Below are positions 33,564-41,083 of a stretch of 41,083 nucleotides of DNA, piece after piece. The notes under the pieces were generated by a model. That model had not been told where the DNA came from. It did no database searches and worked only from the letters and a program-made list of their open reading frames with translations. The stretch comes from Saccoglossus kowalevskii. Taxonomy: Eukaryota; Hemichordata; Enteropneusta; Harrimaniidae. The position numbers and the translations under genes are program-made. The stretch's first letter is position 1. The number at the start of each line of letters is the position of its first letter. The stretch covers positions 290,663 through 331,745 of the forward strand of contig NW_003149269.1 in NCBI RefSeq assembly GCF_000003605.2. The letters run 5' to 3'.

Positions 33564-33780
33564 GAATATTCTAGAACCGTACTGTGTCTGGGTGGAATAT
33601 TCTAGATTTTGTTTAGAAACTGGTTGAATAGGTAATAGAACACTGTAGGAGGCAATAGAAGGTAATGGAACATTCTAGAAATTGGTAGTAAGTTCCAGAC
33701 TCATTATGTATGCTGATGTAATGGTCTATTTATAGACAGTGTGGGTATATATAGGGGAGTTGTTCAGCACTGAGTTCAGA
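33564..33780 (+). promoter_or_regulatory. Heat-shock-type promoter-like block: three HSE-like sites and a TATA box
   Basis: Two perfect GAAnnTTCnnGAA arrays (33,564-33,576 and 33,668-33,680) and one with a single mismatch (33,595-33,607) lie upstream of TATATATA at 33,746-33,753. An initiator-like TTCAG follows about 25 bp later. This spacing resembles animal heat-shock promoters. The DNA downstream has no recognised coding exon (a 137-codon frame at 33,803-34,216 is doubtful), so the block may be a promoter of a non-coding transcript or part of a solo retroelement LTR. Function is inferred. Confidence 0.5.
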
Positions 33781-35305
33781 TCGGAGATCTCGTTGAATTG
33801 TATTGGAGTTTAAGTATCTAGTTATTGGAGTAGTGGAGTTTTACCGCGTTATTGTACTTGATGTACTTATTGTACTTGAAACCTCATCTGTTGGCTCCGT
33901 GTTCGTATTTTATCATCGCCGCCAGGGAAGTCTTTCTGTTACTGTTGCCATTTTGGTATTTGAACCATCACACCTGTACTATACCAATTACGGCAATATC
34001 ACGTTGCGTGTGACAACTATAAATAGAGTAAATGCGATATTGTACACTGGATCATTCAAATATCCGAGTCTAGCTAGTGAGCAAGGCGTACTTCTTTCAA
34101 TTACTTCTGGGTGGACAGATATGGAAGGGAAACCCGCAATCGCCAACAGACGGAAGAAAACTTCCAGTGAGTCTGATACGTGGTATTTATTTACATGTTC
34201 TGTTCAGTCAAGTTGATGAAAGAACTTCTTTCTGCTGGGTCTGTTTACTCGTGGGAGGGTGGAGTAATCATGTTGTTTAAATACATGTATGTACTAGTAG
34301 TTTAAACTCGAAATATAGCGATCACGGATCGACGAGCGCGACCGGAATGAACAAACGAGACAGTAATCGTGCCGTCACGTGACACGTTGACTTGCTGAAA
34401 CATGCTTCGACTCTTGATTAAAACCTGAACATTTTAATAATTTTAGTCCAATATTCGTACAATTAATTAATTAAATGATTATAATCGCTTTTGTAATGAA
34501 ATGAGTGGTATTTAATTAGGATTAACATTTATTATAATTATTTTGAACAGTTTTTCATCCATGATACGGGTTATGAACAATTACTTGTAGTTCAAATTGG
34601 TTCGATATCGATGATTCTTGCTTGGCTATTTGCGCCCTCACAGACAACAACATGTTTAAGCCGGGGCGCTTTTGTTGTCTCAGGCGGCGAGTGATGATTT
34701 GTCTGGTCTCAAACCACAATTGAACGACGTACTGGTAGTCGATGTTAAAAGTACCTACACATCGGGACTATTTTTAGACAGCAGCCATTAAGAAAAAACA
34801 ATATAAGCGTCGTTAGTTCTGTAAAATCAACCAGTAAAAAAAATAATAATTTAGCCCCAGAGTTTCTAACGGCGCATCCTGTGGTATACGTATCTGAAAA
34901 ACTGGGATGAATTATTTAAAAAAAAATCGTGCCAGTAAAGCGACACATTTTGAAGTCGCGAACCTCATTTAAACCGTGTTCATTTTTTATTTTCAATAAT
35001 TAATTTAATGAAGGCACGAACTAGAACTTTTTACATGAATAAATTAATAAATATTAGGTTATTTTATTTTTAAATTAAAATACTTCAGTTTGTCGGATAC
35101 AGAAATACTGTTACTTAGGTTTACCCGTATATTGCTTGTTTTTTTTTGTGTGCTGACAATAAAAAAACGCAATCTGTACAACCACGGTTCGTGGCACAAT
35201 GTACCAACCAACCCTCGAACAAAATACAGCATGCGATCACGTGCACACATGTCATTTTCTCATTGGTTTAGAAATCGCGGTCGCTGATGGCGCCAGTCAT
35301 TCAAC
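33781..35305. other. Spacer and 5' flank of STT3B
   Basis: No other coding exon recognised. An inverted pair ACAGACAACAAC / TTGTTGTCT occurs at 34,640-34,682. Just before the STT3B start lie CACGTG (35,238-35,243) and ATTGG (35,262-35,266), promoter-type motifs within 70 bp of the ATG. Confidence 0.45.
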
Positions 35306-35481
35306 ATGGCGGACAAGGAAAGCAGGGAGAAGCATGATATACGAAATTCGCTGACAAACCCAGGTGGATGGCTGGGACTTTTAACTTTCTTTATCCTGGC
35401 GTTGGCTTGGCTGGTGGGATTTTCATCACGAATGTTTGCCGTCATCCGATTCGAGAGCATCATACACGAGTTTGACCCATG
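35306..35481 (+). CDS. STT3B: STT3B, oligosaccharyltransferase catalytic subunit, first coding exon
   Basis: ATG at 35,306 (CAACATGGCG) opens 58 full codons plus two bases before the donor GTGAGT at 35,482; the split codon is Trp. After a short hydrophilic leader (about 20 residues) comes [20 protein letters not shown], the first transmembrane helix, then [19 protein letters not shown]. That last block is near-invariant at the start of STT3 proteins, and its EFD is the first acidic metal/donor-binding motif of the ER-luminal active site. The Trp after FDP and the Gly-Phe-Ser-Ser-Arg pattern favour STT3B over STT3A, which has FDPY. STT3 transfers the lipid-linked glycan to Asn in N-X-S/T sequons. 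No later exon was found before the window ends, so intron 1 exceeds 5.6 kb. Confidence 0.95.
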
Positions 35482-36045
35482 GTGAGTTGGTACACATATA
35501 CACTAACACATACACACAGGACGGCCTGCCTGCAGCGTGCGTTTTTATAAATACCGGCGACCTGCAAAGAAACACCGACGGTGTTCTAAGTGTGCTCACT
35601 TTCTGGTGTATAATCGCAGGAAATATAGTCGTTTAATTGCATAAAGCGACTGCATGCTTTGTAATTATTCATGTGCCGTCTACTCGGCGATCGGCCTGCT
35701 TCTATTGTGTGTAGTTTTGTCTATGCAATATACTACATACAGACCTACTGTGGGATTACAGAGCAACGAGTGAACATCTGTGCTCAAAGTAGTCCGTTTA
35801 GTCAGTGTATCGAAACCTTATGGCATCGCCGGGATTTACTATATTGTATATAAATGTCTATCAGATTAACACGTGTACGATAGTTAAGTCACTCAACGTG
35901 GATACGACTTAATTTCATCTCCTTTTTTTAGTTTAAATTAATTTTAAAATAAACTGGTCAGTCGTTTTTTTTCAGTACTCACCTACACAGGATGGGTGGT
36001 TTGTGATGTTTTTTTAATGTTGATGGGTTCACTTATTGCCCCCCC
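35482..36045 (+). other. STT3B intron 1, first part
   Basis: Begins GTGAGT. Holds an 8-10 base C run near 36,041 and no recognisable exon. The whole remainder of the window is taken to be this intron. Confidence 0.6.
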
Positions 36046-36685
36046 CCCAAAATGCTGCTAAAACCACAGGACTACGGAGCTGGTATTCAGAAATTGAACC
36101 ACAGAAAACAGTGTATCATAAAAACAGAAGTCTTTATTTGTAGGAGACACATATTGATATACACATCTCGTACTGTATTACTGTCACAGGTATAACCATT
36201 TCAGACAAGCTCTAGTACATGTAGTCATGATGAAGTACCTTCAGTCAGAAACACTGCATTCAAGGTACAGCATGAACACCATTTTCAGTACAAGTCAAGG
36301 CGGGATGTACATATCGCTACTTTATGACAATAACTAACAAAACATTGCAATGATACAGAAATGTCCTTGCTTGCTCCTCTCTACAGTCTACAACAATTCC
36401 TCCGTTTTACCTCTGAACTTTTATGTTTCTGTATTTTGGTGGCGCCACGTTGGAATTCCCAGCAATAAGAAGATCATTTACGACAAAGTAGGCACGTTTT
36501 GAGGAAGACCAAAACGAGTTTTGACGACAACCGGCGCTTTGCAACAATATGAGTCGGCAAGTTTCGCACAGAAAACCGATCTGTAGAGACTCGTCATCAG
36601 AGATTTTTTTTTTCTTTTTTGGAGAGCAGGCGAAAACTAATGCACGCTCGGATGTCATCCATAAAATTAAGTCGGTGTGGCCTTA
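36046..36685. mobile_element. Rearranged copy of the 27,893-28,408 element
   Basis: 36,050-36,080 (AATGCTGCTAAAACCACAGG) and 36,385-36,685 (CTCCGTTTTACCTCTGAACT, AACAATATGAGTCGGCAAGT, GGATGTCATCCATAAAATTA) match successive parts of the earlier element. The intervening ~300 bp have no counterpart there, which suggests an insertion. The left terminal repeat is absent. Confidence 0.7.
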
Positions 36686-37384
36686 GTTAAAAAAATGTGA
36701 TATAATGCATAGATGAGTTTGGAGTTCCCCAGGCGAGCTCAATTAGTCAAACATCAATGGCTCGTGTTCGCTTGTAGTCTGTTGCGTAGTTTAATATTGC
36801 AATTTTGACACATACAAAATTATCTATCATTTCCCAATCAAATGATTTAACGTTTTTCATGCGTCAGTTTAAATGGACGACTACTTTTAAAATCATTGAG
36901 GGTCATCATCTGCGCATGCAAAGGAATCAAGTTCTAAGAGACGATAACAATTTGTGCTAAAAATGCTCGCGCATATGGAAATCCATATGGAATTCTCGTA
37001 TTCACTCTCCTTAAAGTAGTTCACACCAAATTAAAAACTGTCCTGTTCATCATACTTTCAGTAGTATGGGTTCATGCCATCAGAATACCAAAAATGAAAA
37101 AAAAAAATTAAGGTCACCAACAATTTCTTTCAAGTTTCAAGACTCTAAATTGTTATAAAAAATGTTGTCAAACTGACTTTATTACACTAGTTTCTATGGT
37201 GATATTATTTCTTTATATCTCAAAATATTGCTCCGTGACATGGAATGAAAAAAGTCATACACTTGACATAAATCCTAATATGAAAACATTTTACAAAATT
37301 GAACTTGGTTGCCAATGGCAACTATGAAGAAAAAAAGAACTTCGTGGTCTGGATTAAGGCGTATTGAGCCGAATTCAAATTTCG
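36686..37384. other. Intron DNA, nothing recognised
   Basis: AT-rich intronic sequence. No repeat ends or exon signals with coding support. Confidence 0.45.
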
Positions 37385-37440
37385 CACTACCGGTACTGAG
37401 CATATTACTGCACATGTATGCAATGCATCATGGGATATAA
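37385..37440. repeat. Single dispersed unit of the 60-bp satellite
   Basis: CTGAGCATATTACTGCACAT, then GTATGCAATGCATCATGGGA, matching the array at 3953-4300. Confidence 0.8.
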
Positions 37441-37570
37441 CCTCCCATTGCATATAATGGAAAAAATATCACCATGGAATCTAGCTAAATTAATTGACAA
37501 CCAAGATCAAAATGTTGGTGGCCAACTGAGAAATTCAGTAACTAAGTATAAAAGTATTACTGTAAAATCT

Positions 37571-37717
37571 GTATTAGGAGCAGCATCCCTAGTAGAAGCC
37601 GCACACATTCTTCTTGAGAACCAACAATTCACCGTTTCTCATATGTGTAGATTCTCTAATAGAAGCCGCATCCCCCCTGTTGCATTGTACCATTTTAATA
37701 GTCGCGGCTTCTAATAC
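37571..37717. mobile_element. 147-bp inverted-repeat element with GTATTAGAAGC-type ends
   Basis: GTATTAGGAGCAGCATCC at the left pairs with GCGGCTTCTAATAC at the right. Two further copies of TAGAAGCCGCA lie inside (37,595 and 37,660 regions), so the motif is present four times. No coding capacity. Confidence 0.65.
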
Positions 37718-38283
37718 ATATTTTTCAGTAGTCGTCAGAATTTGTTTTACAATTACATAATAGACAACACAGAAACAGCAATTATGTTAATGTCCCTTAC
37801 GGTTTATGCAGCTACATGTATTGTAGTATGTCACTAAAAATAACTTAACAATGAATGAATATGACGGGTGACGAAAATGCACATGTACAAAGTGTTGAAA
37901 CGTGGGTAAAAGTTTGGCACCAAGCTGTTTATTTTGTTTTATGTTGGAGAATTTGCCAGTTGTTTAGATTGCCAATAAGTGACCTACAAATTTATTTTTA
38001 ATTGCCATTGATTAAATTTAATCACCATAGCGACCATAATGGTCACAATCTACAGGACTGTACTGTCAGTTCAAGAGAGCCATTACCAAAAAATGATTTG
38101 AAGACTAGTAACAATTTATATGTGTAGAATAAAATAATATTATAAAATAACATAATAAACATTTGAGTTCACTGTCTCCACTGTAAGGAGAACAGAATAC
38201 TTTATTTCTGTTTGTAGTTTCACATGGATGGGAATTGGTCTCGTACTTTCTGAACTGATGGAACATTCCACTCCACCAGTTCT
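37718..38283. other. Intron DNA, nothing recognised
   Basis: No clear repeat or exon. Confidence 0.4.
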
Positions 38284-38487
38284 CTCTTTTTACCACAAAT
38301 GCACAAAATTTTCTACACTTTCGAAGATGGGGACAAAAGTAGCCAATTTTTTAGGGTGAAAACTAAAAATTGACTCAAATTTTGTCTGTTGGCTCCAAAA
38401 TTAGGCTTCATTTCCAGGGATATTGAAGAATATAAGAAAAAAGTGCAGAAAAATTTGTGTGAAAAAGTCTGGTGGTGAAAAGGTTAA
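38284..38487. mobile_element. Diverged copy of the TTAACC...GGTTAA MITE
   Basis: Interior AAAAGTAGCCAATTTTT, TGTTGGCTCCAAAATTAGGC and the right end GTCTGGTGGTGAAAAGGTTAA match 20,083-20,308. The left terminal repeat is only partly preserved (TTTTTACCAC). Confidence 0.8.
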
Positions 38488-38582
38488 TTCCTGATGAATT
38501 CTTCCCTTTTTAGCGAGATACTAGTAGGTTGTCAGAAAACTGCATCAGAGAAAAAAAAAAATCTAAAATTTACAAAATACAT

Positions 38583-38757
38583 GTACTACGGTTTATAGTC
38601 TTCCCTTTCCTTCAGAAGCTTAGGAAAAAATAGCCAAATTTTTTGAGTAAAAACTGACTCAAATTTTGTCTGTTGGCTCCAAAAATAGGGTTCATTTCCC
38701 AGTGCAGAAAAATTTTGGAGAGAAAATCTGATGGTGTAACAGTTAATTCCTGTTGAG
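38583..38757. mobile_element. Second diverged intronic copy of the TTAACC...GGTTAA MITE
   Basis: TTTATAGTCTTCCCTTTCCT, AAAATAGCCAAATTTTTTGA, GTTGGCTCCAAAAATAGGG and CTGATGGTGTAACAGTTAA align with the copies at 20,083 and 38,284. More decayed, with a deletion after ATTTCCCAG. Confidence 0.75.
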
Positions 38758-40101
38758 AACATTCTTCTAATTCTTTATTTTGTAGCGAGATAGGTTGTCC
38801 AATCAGAACACTGCATCAAAATAAAAAATAAAAAAAATATGGAACAAAATTTAAACGAGGCCAATATCGTATGCTTGATTGGACCATAGCAAAATACAAT
38901 ATGTTACATAAATAAAATAGTGTGTTTCTGATAACATTGTAAAGCAAAAATGGGATGCGCAGATGGAAATATTTTTTTTAGATTTTTTATTAATTTTGCT
39001 GACGTCCTTACTTACTGAGTTTTGATACGTCTGTGTTCAGCGGTGTTCAGCAGATGAGGTATTTACTCACAAATGCAAATACCCAGAATTTAATTATTAA
39101 TTTAATTTAATTTAATTTATAGCAATAAATTGTACATACAATATAAGGATATTTATTTTAAAAAAGTGGGAGTCGCCAGCCTAATTTTTGAGAAAATAAT
39201 GGTTGTATTTTAGTGTATAGTTGCCATTTTGGCAGTATTATAACGCTTTTACCATAGGGAACCTTATTTTATGCCATATTTCAAATTGCAAACTGGTGAC
39301 AGGCTGAAATATACATGTATTGTGAATGATGGGGTACTTTTTTTTTTTTTATTATTCTATTCAATTGTTCTAAAAATAATGATTATTGGAAAATATTGGG
39401 ACAAGTTTCTCAGAGTACGTCACTGTAACACACAAAAGAATGATATTTCATTGTACCATGGGACAATAGCTTAATGATTTTACATAATATACTAATGAAC
39501 ATTGTCATGTGATTTATGACCAATTTTGTCAAAAATTATGACTAGGTTTCTACCTGTAACTTTAATTGTAATCAGTTGGTTCGTACTGGTATACAGATCA
39601 TTTTTGCAAATGAAATTTTCATAATACCTGAATAAGCAGTGATGATCTAAATGTATGGACAACATTTGAAAAACTACCCAGCATGCAAAATAGAAACAGG
39701 AAGTGAGGACCCTCCTCTGCTTCTGTTTTCCAGTTGTGCCATAAAATCCATCTAACAAATTTGTTTTTGTAAATACTTTTACTTTATTTGGACTTTTATT
39801 TGATTTTTTTTCTTTAGACGAGTATTTTGCTGTTGACCTACTGTAAATCACTTAAATTTCAAAATTGAATTATGAATTTAACTTCTCTTTTTATACATGT
39901 AGATTAATATTGATATACCGTTCTTTGAAATGGCAAATATTGCATTGAGATATCCTTACTCTCGTCTAATTGTTTTGAAATCGCTACAACAACGCCATGA
40001 CCTTTGTTTGTCCTGTTTTTTATGTTCACCTTGACACGTAACTTGCGAGATCATTGGAAAAATGGTCTATTATTTTAAATTTTAAACAATTTCCCAAAAT
40101 A
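38758..40101. other. Intron DNA with a short TTTAA microsatellite
   Basis: A (TTTAA)n run lies at about 39,092-39,119. Other sequence is AT-rich and unrecognised; a 119-codon minus-strand frame at 39,492-39,851 has no family features. Confidence 0.45.
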
Positions 40102-40309
40102 CTGTAGAATACTTTATTTTCGCTTGGAATTTATTTTCGCTGTTTTCGCTGAAGGGATGATTCTGTGAAAATAAAATCCAGCGAATATACTTTTTTCCCT
40201 ATATTTCACTTTCAACTTGTCAAAAATCAGTGAAAATAAATTCCATACAAAACACCCAAAATGCCTTTTCTGCGAAAATTAATTCCAGCTAAAATAAAGT
40301 ATTTCACAG
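40102..40309. mobile_element. MITE, CTGTAGAATACTTTATTTT family, copy 3
   Basis: 208 bp, ends CTGTAGAATACTTTATTTTC and AAAATAAAGTATTTCACAG, flanked by TA on both sides. Closely similar to 3741-3940, including GCGAATATACTTTTTTCCC. Confidence 0.9.
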
Positions 40310-41083
40310 TAACCTTATTGTTATACATCTTTTCCTTCCAGGAGCGCATCATCGGAATGCTGAAATCCTAAACGTTCAGAACAGATTTAGCAAACTTCTA
40401 GACACTGGAGGCAGCCATTTTTGTTTTTATTAGTAGAGGACGCTTACAAAAGTTACTGCATAATCGTTTTTGGAATTCATGTTTCCTAATATGAAAATAT
40501 CCAGTGCGATACTGCAAAATTACGGCACACTGTAACTTATGGTGACAGATATATAATAATTTACATTCTATTTTATCCCATACCTTAGGATGCCAACTAT
40601 GCACATTCATATGTGCAAAATATTAACTGCTGCCTAGACTAGATTTCACTCAGGATTGTTATTCTGTAAAAACGTGGCAGGCTGTCGCCCAGAAGTGACA
40701 AAACTGATCAATTTCAGCGAGAGTGAGTGAGTGATAGTTCAAACAAGGTGGTGATCGCACTGTTGGATTCATTCATTCAATACCTTTTATGTGAAACAGC
40801 TTCAATATATCTGCAAAATGAATTCATTGCTTTAGTTTGTCACTTGGCTTGTAAGGTGGACTGTTCACCCACAACTAGGTTTTAGAGAAAAAACTGAAAT
40901 GATCTATCATTTACATCACATAATCCAAAAATTTAAAAAAAAATGATATTTTTTTCTCATGTTTTCCAATTGCTACCTTAGGCATTACTGCGTTCATCAA
41001 AACTTAAAAATAAATCTACCAGCAAATAAATTGAAAATATATAAAAAATACATGAATTTAAAGAAAAAAAACTGTGTGGTAAC
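40310..41083. other. Intron DNA to the window end, nothing recognised
   Basis: No exon homologous to STT3 exon 2 was seen. Confidence 0.45.

Noticed and set aside
33803-34216. 137-codon frame just downstream of the heat-shock-like block
   Set aside because: It starts at TTG, not ATG, and shows no domain. Kept only as a remark on the regulatory feature.
37418-37714. 98-codon frame in the STT3B intron
   Set aside because: It is stitched together from a satellite unit and the GTATTAG inverted-repeat element.
35482-41083. Possible second exon of STT3B
   Set aside because: No stretch encoding the expected FNYR continuation was seen. The region contains repeats and AT-rich intron DNA only.

Overview
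This is eukaryotic, metazoan genomic DNA: intron-split coding exons with canonical splice sites, long non-coding spacers, many short non-autonomous DNA transposons (MITEs), minisatellites and microsatellites. I saw no prokaryotic operon, rRNA, tRNA or CRISPR array. The genes (a Hedgehog C-terminal exon, a SKICH-domain gene and the first exon of STT3B) together with the repeat load suggest a marine invertebrate bilaterian. The sequence alone does not settle whether it is an invertebrate deuterostome or a lophotrochozoan.

Layout. 1-1.2 kb: end of a 48-bp minisatellite array. 1.2-15.3 kb: gene-poor DNA with several MITE families (one nested inside another), a ~60-bp and a ~95-bp tandem array, and no convincing coding exon. 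15,311-15,984 (+): terminal coding exon of a Hedgehog gene, carrying the whole autoprocessing (Hint) domain and C-terminal region. Exons for the signalling domain were not found in the window. 16.0-20.5 kb: spacer with MITEs. 20.5-25.6 kb (-): a SKICH/coiled-coil gene of the CALCOCO/TAX1BP1 type. Its three downstream exons (23,267-23,839; 22,929-23,037; 20,702-21,972) join in phase. The SKICH exon (24,609-25,610) probably belongs to the same gene, but its donor is uncertain. 26.2-28.4 kb: more inverted-repeat elements. 29,217-29,487 (+): an inverted, roughly 95% identical fragment of the SKICH exon. 30.3 kb: (AAAAT)n. 31.55-33.0 kb: a 726-bp tandem duplication. 33.56-33.78 kb: three heat-shock-element-like sites upstream of a TATA box. 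35,306-35,481 (+): first coding exon of STT3B, followed by more than 5.6 kb of its first intron.

The three genes act in unrelated processes: secreted morphogen, probable autophagy adaptor, and N-glycosylation in the ER. Their positions are still informative. Hedgehog genes and CALCOCO/TAX1BP1 genes both sit on the vertebrate Hox-bearing chromosomes, so their close linkage here may preserve an ancestral arrangement. Points most worth following are the Ser-Cys (not Gly-Cys) Hedgehog cleavage junction, the inverted SKICH copy, the heat-shock-type promoter-like block, and a nested MITE whose uninterrupted counterpart in the same window shows the TA target duplication.
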